A stretch of 64,000 nt of DNA from JANXLS01 sp038227045. GTDB lineage: Bacteria; Planctomycetota; SZUA-567; H5-PLA8. The stretch spans positions 5,516 to 69,515 of the forward strand of contig JBBRQD010000019.1 in NCBI GenBank assembly GCA_038227045.1, in the 5' to 3' direction. The first letter of the stretch is position 1. Each line of letters starts with the position of its first letter. Positions 50,931 to 59,223 of the stretch are shown here, piece by piece. The notes beneath the pieces are model-generated. The model ran no database searches and was not told the origin of the DNA. It saw only the letters and a program-made list of their open reading frames with translations. The position numbers and the translations under genes are program-made.

Positions 50931-52061
50931 ATGTCCGACAAGAAGGTAAACGTCGCCATCATCGGCCTGGGGTTTGGCGCGGAATTCATTCCGATTTACA
51001 AGCGCCATCCCAACGCGAACATGTATGCCATCTGCCAGCGCAATGCGAAAAAGTTGCAGCAGATCGGCGACGCGTTCAAGATCGAAAAGCGCTACGAACA
51101 TTTCGAGGATGTGCTCAAAGATCCGGCGGTGGACTTCGTCCACATCAACACGCCGATCCCCGACCACGGGCCGATGTCCATCGCGGCGCTCAAGGCCGGC
51201 AAGCATGTCATGTGCACGGTGCCGATGGCCACCAGTATTGCCGATTGCAAAAAGATTGTCGAATTGGTGAAGAAAACGGGCCTGCGTTACATGATGGCCG
51301 AGACCGTGGTTTACGCGCGCGAGTATTTGTTCGTCAAGGAACTCTACGACAAAGGCGAGCTGGGCAAGGTTCAGTTCATCCAGGCGTCGCATCAGCAGGA
51401 CATGGACGGCTGGCCGAATTACTGGCCGGGCCTCCCGCCGATGTGGTACGCGACGCACTGCGTCGGGCCCGTCGCCGCGCTGACCGGCGCGCAGGCCGAA
51501 TACGTTTCCTGCTTCGGCTCGGGCAGAATCCGCGACGAGCTGGTCGCGAAATACAATTCGCCGTTCGCGGTGGAATCCTGCCACATCAAGTTCAAGAATT
51601 CCGACTTGAGCGCCCGCATCGTCCGCTCGCTCTTTGACACGGCGCGCCAATACCGCGAGAGCATTGATGTGTACGGTTCGAAGAAGTCCTTCGAATGGCA
51701 GCTCGTCGATACGGAAGAGCCGGTCATTCACACGGCGAAGAAAAAGGAGCATCAGATTCCGAAGCACGTCAAGGTGCCCGATTTCGCGAAGCGCCTGCCA
51801 AAAGAAATCCGCCCCTTTACGACGCAGGGCGTCTACGACATCGCCGAAAACACGCATCTCTCGTTCACGCAAGGCGCGGGACACGGCGGCTCGCATCCGC
51901 ATCTGGTCCACGAATTCGTCAGCGCGCTGGCCGATGGCCGCGAACCGTATCCGAACGCGGTGCAGTCGGCGAATTGGACCTGCGTGGGACTCTGCGCGCA
52001 CGAATCGGCGCTGGCCGGCGGAAAGATCGTCAAGCTTCCGGAGTTCACGCTGTCGAAGTAA
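50931..52061 (+). CDS. Gfo/Idh/MocA family oxidoreductase
   Basis: The protein is 376 residues from ATG 50931, directly after AAGGAGAAGCAA. The Rossmann NAD(P) motif is VNVAIIGLGFGAEFIPIYKR. A family cis-Pro region (HINTPIPDHGPMSIAALKAG, KHVMCTVPMATSIADCKKIV) and a C-terminal substrate domain (FIQASHQQDMDGWPNYWPGL) follow. It has no signal peptide and is probably cytosolic. These enzymes oxidise or epimerise sugars and inositols. It lies 44 bp after the ThuA/cytochrome gene, and ThuA plus Gfo/Idh domains commonly co-occur in sugar catabolism, so a shared substrate is likely. Confidence 0.92.
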   Translation: MSDKKVNVAIIGLGFGAEFIPIYKRHPNANMYAICQRNAKKLQQIGDAFKIEKRYEHFEDVLKDPAVDFVHINTPIPDHGPMSIAALKAGKHVMCTVPMATSIADCKKIVELVKKTGLRYMMAETVVYAREYLFVKELYDKGELGKVQFIQASHQQDMDGWPNYWPGLPPMWYATHCVGPVAALTGAQAEYVSCFGSGRIRDELVAKYNSPFAVESCHIKFKNSDLSARIVRSLFDTARQYRESIDVYGSKKSFEWQLVDTEEPVIHTAKKKEHQIPKHVKVPDFAKRLPKEIRPFTTQGVYDIAENTHLSFTQGAGHGGSHPHLVHEFVSALADGREPYPNAVQSANWTCVGLCAHESALAGGKIVKLPEFTLSK

Positions 52062-52106
52062 TTTTTTTCTTGTGCAATGTCGCGATCAACGGCTACCCCT
52101 CACCCC

Positions 52107-52150
52107 ACGCATGAGTACATGCGTCGACCCTCTCCCCCAAGGGGCGAGGG
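52107..52150. repeat. Double-hairpin repeat
   Basis: ACGCATG/CATGCGT (about 52107-52124) and CCCTCTCCCC/GGGGCGAGGG (52128-52150) form two adjacent hairpins. The CCCTCTCCCCCAAGGGGCG type is one I recall as a dispersed repeat in many environmental genomes. It precedes the terminator at 52160. Confidence 0.55.
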
Positions 52151-52159
52151 CAAACAAAT

Positions 52160-52187
52160 AAGCCCCGCTTAATGCGGGGCTTTTGTT
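52160..52187 (+). terminator. Rho-independent terminator of the ThuA/Gfo-Idh operon
   Basis: The stem AAGCCCCGC / GCGGGGCTT with a TTAAT loop is followed by TTGTTT. Confidence 0.92.
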
Positions 52188-52378
52188 TGACTTGCCGGGA
52201 CACCTGTCAGTTCTTCATCACTTGCAGCAAATTGAAGCACTCTTTGCGTTCAGCTCGCGTTTCTTTTTGAGCAAAGATGAAATCTTCGATAAGTTCCCCA
52301 TAGGCCAAATTCTTAATTTGATTTGCACGGCATTTGATGCAACGATCATTTCGTATTCACACACTAAAGGAGCCACCC

Positions 52379-53854
52379 GTGGCCGCAGCATCAAAGAACA
52401 AAGCTTTGTCCCGTAAAAATGAACCTCGCCGGCGCACGAAGATCGTCGCCACCATTGGACCCGCGACTGAAAGTCCCGAGATGCTGCGCAAGATTTTTCT
52501 CGCGGGCGCGGATGTCGCGCGCGTCAATTTTTCGCATGGTGACGCCAAAGCAAACTGCGAAACCATCGCGCGCGTAAAAGCGATCAGCCGGGAAATTAAT
52601 CGGCCTGTCGCCGTGCTCGCCGACCTCTGCGGCCCGAAAATTCGCGCGCGGCTGATGGAGGGCGACGGCGTCATGCTCGCCGAAGGCGCGCCGATTGTCG
52701 TCACCACCGACGACGTCACCGGCACGGAGAAGCGCATCGGCACCACCTACATGAGCCTGCCGGGCGACGTGGCCAAGGGCGACCGGATTCTGTTCGACGA
52801 CGGCAAGATGGAACTGCGCGTCGAATCCGTCCAGGGCTGGGACGTGATGTGCACCTGCGTTCGCGGCGGACTGTTGAAATCGAAAAAGGGCATGAACCTT
52901 CCCGGCGTGAAACTGTCGACGCCGTCGGTGACTGAAAAAGACGTCGCCGATCTGCGCGCGGCATTGGAGGCGGGCGTCGATTACGTCGCGCTCTCCTTCG
53001 TGCGCGATCCGGAGGATATTCTGCGCGTCAAGAATCTCATCGAAAAAGTCGGGGCGGACGTGCGCGTCATCGCCAAGATCGAAAAACCCGAAGCGATCGC
53101 GAAGCTCGAGCAGATCATCGAAGCGTCGGACGGCGTCATGGTCGCGCGCGGCGATTTGGGCGTTGAAATTCCCGGCGAAGAAGTGCCGATCGTGCAGAAA
53201 AGAATCGTCTCCGAATGCAACAAACGCGACCGCCCGGTGATCGTTGCGACGCAGATGCTCGAGAGCATGATGACCAACCTGACGCCCAACCGCTCGGAAG
53301 TCTCGGACATCGCCAACGCGATTCTCGACGGCACCGACGCGGTGATGCTCAGCGGCGAAACGGCGTCGGGGCGCTACCCGGTCGAAGCCATTCAGATGAT
53401 GAACAAAATCGCGCTGCAAGCCGAGAGCCTGCTGCTGACGCAATTGAACATGATTGCCAAACCCAAGAACGCGCCCAATCGCCAACTCGACGTCATCGGC
53501 CGCGCGGCGTTCCGCATTACCGAAGACATGGATATGCGTCTGCTGATCACCAGTTCATACACGGGCGAGACGGCGCTGTTTCTTTCCAAAAGCCGCACGC
53601 GCGCCATGATTCTGGGCGCGACGAACAACGAAGCCGCGTGGCGGCGGATGAATCTGTATTGGGGCGTGCTGCCTGCGCTCTGTGTCAGGGAAGCGGGACT
53701 GCCGAAGGAGGAATTCATGGCCTCCGCGATCGCCGCAGCGAAAAAGGAAGGGCTTGCGGAGGCGGGGGAAATGGTTGCGGTCGTGACCGGGTCGCCGATC
53801 TGTGTGCCCACGGCGACTGCAAACGCGGTGGAGGTGATCAAAATTACGGATTGA
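52379..53854 (+). CDS. pyk: Pyruvate kinase
   Basis: The enzyme converts phosphoenolpyruvate and ADP to pyruvate and ATP in glycolysis. It has 491 residues from GTG 52379, which is 6 nt after AAAGGAG; the ATG at 52334 has no such site. Visible parts are RRTKIVATIGPATESPEMLR and the FSHGDAKANCETI strand. The B domain, the catalytic VRVIAKIEKPEAIAKLEQI loop and MVARGDLGVEIPGEEVPIVQ are also clear. VIVATQMLESMM is the signature that binds K+ and Mg2+. A C-terminal allosteric domain ends KITD. It overlaps the convergent gene by 11 bp. Confidence 0.96.
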   Translation: MAAASKNKALSRKNEPRRRTKIVATIGPATESPEMLRKIFLAGADVARVNFSHGDAKANCETIARVKAISREINRPVAVLADLCGPKIRARLMEGDGVMLAEGAPIVVTTDDVTGTEKRIGTTYMSLPGDVAKGDRILFDDGKMELRVESVQGWDVMCTCVRGGLLKSKKGMNLPGVKLSTPSVTEKDVADLRAALEAGVDYVALSFVRDPEDILRVKNLIEKVGADVRVIAKIEKPEAIAKLEQIIEASDGVMVARGDLGVEIPGEEVPIVQKRIVSECNKRDRPVIVATQMLESMMTNLTPNRSEVSDIANAILDGTDAVMLSGETASGRYPVEAIQMMNKIALQAESLLLTQLNMIAKPKNAPNRQLDVIGRAAFRITEDMDMRLLITSSYTGETALFLSKSRTRAMILGATNNEAAWRRMNLYWGVLPALCVREAGLPKEEFMASAIAAAKKEGLAEAGEMVAVVTGSPICVPTATANAVEVIKITD

Positions 53855-54344
53855 ACTCAAACGGATTCGGAGCCTTGGTTCCGCGTTTGGGCTTGTTCTT
53901 CTCGTCCTCTTTGGGATTCGCGGGCTTCGATTTTTGCTCCTGAGCTTCTTTCAATTCATTGATCTTCGCGATCTGATCGGGCGACAGCAGCTTGTCCAGG
54001 TCTTCCATCATGGTTTTGGCGATGGGCATCGATTTTTCGATGAGTTTTTTCACCAAGTCGGCGAATGCCTCCTGCATTTCCCCTTCATCGTTTTTGCGCT
54101 TGGCTTCGAGCACTTTGTGGATCGTGACTTTCATGTCGGCTTCGGCGAATAATTTAATGCGCGTGCGTTCCTCGAGCGAACGCATATTGTTCAGTTTTTT
54201 CTTCTGCTCGTCGTTGAGGTTCAATTCCTTGCCGTGATCGAGGATGAACGCGATGCCGCCTTTATCGGCAGCGCGCGCAATGCCGTTTGGCAGCGCGGCG
54301 CTGAGCGCCAAGACGAGGAGAGCGACAGAAGTTATCCGAATCAT
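53844..54344 (-). CDS. Secreted Spy/LTXXQ-like helical protein A
   Basis: The protein has 166 residues. A signal peptide (VALLVLALSAALPNGIARAA) is followed by a helical domain with two Spy-like motifs, LNLNDEQKKKLNNMRSLEER and LLSPDQIAKINELKEA. The charged tail (PKEDEKNKPKRG) ends NPFEF. It is a periplasmic, possibly chaperone or metal-sensing protein by analogy with Spy/CpxP. It is paralogous to the upstream gene at 54369 (24-bp spacer, likely one operon). The last 11 bp overlap the convergent pyk gene. Confidence 0.75.
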   Translation of the reverse strand: MIRITSVALLVLALSAALPNGIARAADKGGIAFILDHGKELNLNDEQKKKLNNMRSLEERTRIKLFAEADMKVTIHKVLEAKRKNDEGEMQEAFADLVKKLIEKSMPIAKTMMEDLDKLLSPDQIAKINELKEAQEQKSKPANPKEDEKNKPKRGTKAPNPFEFNP

Positions 54345-54368
54345 GATGGTATCTCCAAACTGTTGGGC

Positions 54369-54869
54369 CTAAATTTCGAACGGGTTGATGCCTTTGGGCA
54401 TCTTCGGGTCGTCCTTGGCGTTGGGATCTTTTTCAGCGCCCTTCTTGCGCATTTCCAAGAGGGCCGTCTGTTGTTCGGGCGATAGAATCTTGTTCAATTC
54501 AGCTTTTAAATCGCCAATTTTACCACCGGTTCGCTCCTTGATTTTTTCAATCAATCGCTCCCTCTGTTCCGCTATTGCCTTTTGATTGCCTTTCTTTCGC
54601 GCATCGTGAACATTCTGCAGAAGCGTGGCGACCGCCGGGTCGGACATCGCGGCTTCTTCGGCGGCTTGGAGTGCTTCGAGTTTGGTGATCTGGTCGGGGG
54701 TCACCTTCAATTCAGTGGCGTGATCGATGATGTATTCGATCGTACCGCTGGAATGGTCGGAATCTTTCTCGTCTTTCTTGCGTTTCTTACCCTTGCCCGC
54801 TTCTGCGATGGAAGTAAAGAGCAGCGCGACTGCAAATAACGACAAAACCAATGTGGAATATGATTTCAT
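54369..54869 (-). CDS. Secreted Spy/LTXXQ-like helical protein B
   Basis: The protein is 166 residues from ATG 54869 (MKSYSTLVLSLFAVALLFTS), a clear signal peptide; the ATG at 54908 adds 13 residues. The layout is the same as the gene at 53844: a basic lead (KGKKRKKDEKD), LKVTPDQITKLEALQAAEEA, ILSPEQQTALLEMRKKGAE and an ending in NPFE. The two genes are presumably an ancient tandem duplication with a joint periplasmic role. Confidence 0.75.
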   Translation of the reverse strand: MKSYSTLVLSLFAVALLFTSIAEAGKGKKRKKDEKDSDHSSGTIEYIIDHATELKVTPDQITKLEALQAAEEAAMSDPAVATLLQNVHDARKKGNQKAIAEQRERLIEKIKERTGGKIGDLKAELNKILSPEQQTALLEMRKKGAEKDPNAKDDPKMPKGINPFEI

Positions 54870-55076
54870 GTTGGAATCCTCAACGCGCATTGTGGAATAA
54901 TAAAGCATTCACTGGCTTTCACTTAAAAGATTGCAGATACCGTGCCAAGCTTCCACGCAGAGTCTTCATAGGGGGCACAAGTCTAACTCCTCACACTTAA
55001 AAGTGCGTTATATTACTATTATTTTACCCTATTATTATTAGTAGTTGAGAATTGATTGTGTTACTGTCAAGATACC

Positions 55077-56114
55077 GTGTCGTTCAAACACATCCAGAAT
55101 CCGCCCAATCCATGGCATAGCGCTTACGTCGAATGGATCGACGCCCCGCCACCGCCCGCCGATTTGGAAGTATACGAGGAATCGGCGAAGACCATCGTCT
55201 CGGAGAACGACAGCCCGGATTTGGGATTCCGTTTCAGTGTCAATCCGTATCGCGGCTGCTTCCACGCCTGCGCATATTGTTATGCAAGGCCGACTCATCA
55301 GTATTGGGATTTCGGCGCGGGGACGGATTTTGACCGCAAGATCATCGTGAAGATCAACGCGGCGGAAAAGCTGCGCGAGACGTTCCTGAAGAAATCGTGG
55401 CGCGGCGAACGAATCGTTTTTTCCGGCAACACGGATTGCTACCAGCCGCTCGAAGCCTCGTACGAATTGACGCGCGGCTGCCTCGAAGTGTGCCGCGAAT
55501 TCCGCAACCCGGTCGCGCTCATCACCAAGTCCGCGCTGGTCCGTCGCGATGCGGAGCTGATCGGCGCGATTGCGCGCACCGCGCAGGCATACGCGCATAT
55601 CAGCATCCCGTTTTCCGACGCCGCGATGGCGCGAAAAATCGAGCCCCATGCGCCGTCTCCCGCCGCGCGCTTTTCAGCCATGCGCGCGCTGGCCGACGCC
55701 GGCGTGCCGGTGGGCGTGGCCCTCGCCCCGGTGATTCCCGGATTGAACGATTCGCAGATCGCGGAGATTCTCGAGCGCGCCAAAGAATCCGGCGCGACTT
55801 TCGCGTTTCGCGTGATGTTGCGCTTGCCCGCGGAAGTGAAGGATGTTTTTCTGGAGCGGTTGAAAGGGGCGTATCCAGACCGATACAACAAAGTCGTCCA
55901 CGCCGTGATGGAGATGCGCGGCGGCAAGCTGTACGACAGCCGCTTCGGCGCGCGCGGCCGCGGTTCGGGCGAACGCTGGGACGCGATCGAATGGCTCTTC
56001 GATCTAACCTGCAAACGCCTGGGGCTGAACGTGCGCGACGAAATGAAACATCCCGAGCCGCCGCTGACATTCACGCGGCCCGTTCAAAAGGGCGGACAGA
56101 TGGAACTGTTTTAA
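55077..56114 (+). CDS. Radical SAM protein (SplB-like / PA0069 family)
   Basis: The protein is about 345 residues. The cluster motif is NPYRGCFHACAYCYARPTHQ, with C-x3-C-x2-C giving the [4Fe-4S] centre for S-adenosylmethionine cleavage. FSGNTDCYQPLEASYELTR and GVALAPVIPGLNDSQI follow as in the SplB-like family. Substrate is not known. The start is uncertain: GTG at 55077 or TTG at 55056, neither with a clear Shine-Dalgarno site. A 186-bp A/T-rich spacer separates it from the divergent Spy-like genes, and a dispersed repeat follows. Confidence 0.88.
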   Translation: MSFKHIQNPPNPWHSAYVEWIDAPPPPADLEVYEESAKTIVSENDSPDLGFRFSVNPYRGCFHACAYCYARPTHQYWDFGAGTDFDRKIIVKINAAEKLRETFLKKSWRGERIVFSGNTDCYQPLEASYELTRGCLEVCREFRNPVALITKSALVRRDAELIGAIARTAQAYAHISIPFSDAAMARKIEPHAPSPAARFSAMRALADAGVPVGVALAPVIPGLNDSQIAEILERAKESGATFAFRVMLRLPAEVKDVFLERLKGAYPDRYNKVVHAVMEMRGGKLYDSRFGARGRGSGERWDAIEWLFDLTCKRLGLNVRDEMKHPEPPLTFTRPVQKGGQMELF

Positions 56115-56122
56115 TGCAGTGC

Positions 56123-56228
56123 ACCACAGAGGCACAGAGGACACGGAGAACAGAATGGAAGCAGGCCACATTTTCCCTACCCAGTTTCTGATTTAATTTC
56201 CTCTCTGTGCTCTCTGTGCCTCCGTGGT
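56123..56228. repeat. Inverted repeat of the CACAGAGGCACAGAG type
   Basis: The left arm 56123-56147 (ACCACAGAGGCACAGAGGAC) and the right arm 56204-56228 pair over 25 bp with a few mismatches, with about 56 nt between. I recall this sequence type as a common dispersed repeat in environmental bacteria. It lies between the convergent radical SAM gene and the gene at 56236. Confidence 0.75.
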
Positions 56229-56235
56229 GAATTTC

Positions 56236-57363
56236 TTAGAATTGGCTGTTTTCCGCCGGAGGTTTGGGTGGCTTCACCGGCAAATTGAAGTCTCTTCCGT
56301 TCTTCTTCAAAATGGCCATGAAAGTCTGTTTCGGATATTGCTCTTTCGGGCCGGGAAGTTTGTCCATCAGTGCGTCCAGAGCCGTAACGCCGTCCGGAAT
56401 CAGCGCGTTTTCGGGCAGCGTCATCCCGATATTCGAGATGGAGTTCAACGTCATGTCCCACGGTTGTTTTGGATCGGGCGTGTAACGTTTGAGGAGGCTC
56501 ACATAAGGCGCCACCAACTGGGTCTGGGCGTCCTTTGGAAGGTGTTGCCGAATATCGTACGTGATTGAGAACTTTTCTTCGGCGCCTAAATATCCCCCAC
56601 CCGTCATCATGCCGCTCAGTTCGCCAAGGACGCCTGCCTGATCCTTCAGCGCATATTTTTCATCCGAACAATACGCGATCAGTTTCTTGAATCCCGATTC
56701 GGCATCCGCTTCCAAAACGGCCAGAATCAATGGGTCTGCCCCGCCGCCATACATCATGGCCTGCTGATCGACAACGGTTTTGCTTTGAATCCCGGCCAGC
56801 GCTTTTTCTTGAATGCCCGGCTCCTTCAACAACGCCAACGCGAAAATCGCATGACCGCGCTGTCTGACCTTCCCCGCGTACTCGGTCTGCGCGATCAGTT
56901 TGGCACGGTATTCGGCGGCCGGGACTTGATTCATGACTGGAAGAGCTTCGGGGGCCGGCGGAAGATCGCCCGCCATTTTGCGCAGCGTTTGAAGTGCCTG
57001 ATCGTTGCCGAGTTTCGCGCGCGCCATCAGACCCCATGCTTCCATCGACGCGCTGGGAGCTTGCACGACGGCGTACTGCTGAGTGGTGCCCCAGGCCGCA
57101 TCGCGCTCGGCCCGAAGCATCGACAATTCCAAATCTTTATCCACGAGTTTCGCGGCCTTGAAACCTTTTACAGCCATCTCAAGCATCGCCAGATCCCGGG
57201 TGCGCAGGCTCTCCCCCAAAGCGCCTTCCAGGTATTTGATTTGTTCGTCCAGCGTATTTGGAAGAGCTTTGGCCGGCGCTTCGGGCTCAGCGGACATCGC
57301 ATTCGAGAAAATGAGCGCAACAGCGAGGGCCGTCGCGGCGAATAGTTTTTTTGACGGAATCAT
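56236..57363 (-). CDS. Secreted helical protein of unknown function, third gene of the sigma operon
   Basis: The protein has 375 residues with a signal peptide (MIPSKKLFAATALAVALIFS). It is mostly helical, with HEAT/TPR-like segments (LRKMAGDLPPAPEAL, RQRGHAIFALALLKEPGI, DPLILAVLEADAESGFKKLI). The Pro-rich end is PVKPPKPPAENSQF. No family is recognised. It is read in the same direction as the ECF sigma factor and the small secreted protein, 111 bp after the latter, so it may belong to the same regulon. Confidence 0.7.
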   Translation of the reverse strand: MIPSKKLFAATALAVALIFSNAMSAEPEAPAKALPNTLDEQIKYLEGALGESLRTRDLAMLEMAVKGFKAAKLVDKDLELSMLRAERDAAWGTTQQYAVVQAPSASMEAWGLMARAKLGNDQALQTLRKMAGDLPPAPEALPVMNQVPAAEYRAKLIAQTEYAGKVRQRGHAIFALALLKEPGIQEKALAGIQSKTVVDQQAMMYGGGADPLILAVLEADAESGFKKLIAYCSDEKYALKDQAGVLGELSGMMTGGGYLGAEEKFSITYDIRQHLPKDAQTQLVAPYVSLLKRYTPDPKQPWDMTLNSISNIGMTLPENALIPDGVTALDALMDKLPGPKEQYPKQTFMAILKKNGRDFNLPVKPPKPPAENSQF

Positions 57364-57474
57364 GTGAGGCTCCTTTTATTGGTTGGCAATCGGCATTTTG
57401 GGAATTTGAATGTTGGAGATGGAAATGCGGGCGCCGAATCGCAATGATTCGGCAACCCGCAAATCCAAAATCAT

Positions 57475-57780
57475 CTACGGTTGCTTTTTCTCTCCCAAGC
57501 GGGGAGCGGGGTTGAGTTCCTGCTTGGCTGTTTGTACTCGGACCTGCGCACCCGGCGCAGCGTTTAGGCCACCACCAAAGCCGCCGCTCCAGGCCCGCTC
57601 GCGCCCTTCGCCCTTCGACCATGTCTCGACTTGTTTCACGCGAGCCGCTTCCTTTTCCGCGCGGCGCGCGGCAATGTCCTCAATTGCCTTTGCGACATCG
57701 GGATTTGGATCGTCCGCCCGAACAAACCCAGCCGACAGCATTGTGCCCACCAACAACATCGCAACCCATTTCGTCTTCAT
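57475..57780 (-). CDS. Small secreted protein next to the ECF sigma factor
   Basis: The protein has 101 residues. A signal peptide (MKTKWVAMLLVGTMLSAGFV) is followed by a charged helix (IAARRAEKEAARVKQVETWS) and a Gly-rich part (WSGGFGGGLNAAPGAQ). The charged helix and following Gly-rich segment resemble the C-terminal end of the sigma factor encoded 9 bp upstream (IEARNAAKAEARSRQIEAQQ and then NGGVWS). Possible interaction partner of the sigma factor's periplasmic domain. The function is inference. Confidence 0.7.
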   Translation of the reverse strand: MKTKWVAMLLVGTMLSAGFVRADDPNPDVAKAIEDIAARRAEKEAARVKQVETWSKGEGRERAWSGGFGGGLNAAPGAQVRVQTAKQELNPAPRLGEKKQP

Positions 57781-57789
57781 GCTTCCTCC

Positions 57790-59010
57790 TTATTTTGATT
57801 TTGTGCCGGCACCCGGCACTGTTTTTATTGTTTCTCGATTCGTGGTGCTCCAGACACCACCGTTGATTTGAACCTCCAACCGTTCCGATCGTTCCGAGCG
57901 CTGTTGCGCCTCAATTTGCCGCGATCTCGCCTCCGCTTTTGCCGCGTTGCGCGCTTCTATTGAGCGAATGGATTCCGCGAGTTCTCCGCCCTGCTCCGCG
58001 TCTCCATTCTTTTTTTCGTTCGTCACGGGCGCGATCGCAATCCCGTCCGCCTTGGGCGTTACAGGAGCGGCGCTCGTCACATTTGTTCCACTTTCGGTTT
58101 TCGGCCGTGTCTGATCGGCGCGATCTTGAACGCTTTGCTTTGGCGTGCTAACTGGTGCGTCAATCGTTTCAGCCGGTTGTGCCAACGGTTGTGGAATGCC
58201 CGTTGCGGCCGCCGGAGCTTTCGCGGGGGATTGCATACAATAAATTACCGCCACCAAAGCAACTGACGCTATCGATGCAACCCACACGCTTGAAACCACG
58301 GGTGCCGTCGTGAATTCTCCCGCGGCAACCGGGGCGCTGGGCGCGACCGGCGCGATTTGCGCGCAGGGCCGGCCGGGCAGAATTCCGTCCAATTTTTCGC
58401 AGAGCGCGGCGGGCGCGGACTGCGCGAGATCCCGCCACAACAAACCCAGCACGACCGCAGCGCCGACAACGTGTCCTTTGCTCTTCAAATAGCCGCGCAG
58501 TTTTTCCATGGCACGCTGCAGCCGCGCGCGGACGGTCTCGCGGGGCAACTCGAGACTTCGGGCTGTATCTACGACTGACAGACCCTCATAGAAACACAGC
58601 GTTACCGCGAGGCGTTCGTCTTCGGACAAACCGTTCACCGCATCCCGGAGCGCCGCGAGCGTTTCGCCGCGTTCGGCACTAGCGCCTGCGGATTCTGCAA
58701 CTCGCATGTGATGGCCTCCTTCGCCGTAAGAAGATTCGCGCCGCGCGCGCCGTGAATTTCCGCGCAGCACGTCGAGCGAACACTGGACCACGGCGCGGAA
58801 AAACAGACTCTCGCACCCGTCCAGCGATTGAATTTCCATGCGCATTCCCAGCAATTTCAGCGCGGCTTCCTGAACCGCGTCTTCGGCGTTGGCCGCCGAC
58901 CGCGTGATGCGCAGCGCGATGGAATAGGCCCGATCGCGATGCGCCTTGGCAAATTCGCCCAACGCTTCGGCCGGCAGCGGCTCTTTTACTGTGGTTTGCA
59001 AACTGATCAT
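57790..59010 (-). CDS. ECF-type sigma factor fused to a transmembrane C-terminal extension
   Basis: The protein is 406 residues from ATG 59010; the ATG at 59031 adds 7. Residues 1-175 are an ECF sigma factor. Region 2 shows HRDRAYSIALRITRSAANAE and DAVQEAALKLLG, and region 4 shows LSEDERLAVTLCFYEGLSVV and TARSLELPRETVRARLQ. A linker is followed by a membrane helix at about 238-258 (SVWVASIASVALVAVIYCMQ) and an exported Pro/Ala-rich tail ending in a charged helix. The arrangement suggests an extracytoplasmic sensor built into the sigma factor itself. The genes at 57475 and 56236 follow in the same direction. Confidence 0.9.
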   Translation of the reverse strand: MISLQTTVKEPLPAEALGEFAKAHRDRAYSIALRITRSAANAEDAVQEAALKLLGMRMEIQSLDGCESLFFRAVVQCSLDVLRGNSRRARRESSYGEGGHHMRVAESAGASAERGETLAALRDAVNGLSEDERLAVTLCFYEGLSVVDTARSLELPRETVRARLQRAMEKLRGYLKSKGHVVGAAVVLGLLWRDLAQSAPAALCEKLDGILPGRPCAQIAPVAPSAPVAAGEFTTAPVVSSVWVASIASVALVAVIYCMQSPAKAPAAATGIPQPLAQPAETIDAPVSTPKQSVQDRADQTRPKTESGTNVTSAAPVTPKADGIAIAPVTNEKKNGDAEQGGELAESIRSIEARNAAKAEARSRQIEAQQRSERSERLEVQINGGVWSTTNRETIKTVPGAGTKSK

Positions 59011-59223
59011 GTTCGTCTCCTGCTTGCACATTTAAACGCCGCAGAGGAAAGAAATGGCCAAGAATTCCGAAATATATTTTACACGCTCGTTCCGATGGGC
59101 ATCCGCGCGACAAAAATCATCGCGCTTAACGAATCGCTACACTGGTAAAAGGCATTCTTCGGCGATACAAATACTCTTTTGCGCCTGGCATTCCAGGCTG
59201 TCTTCGACAGGGTGACGTTATTC

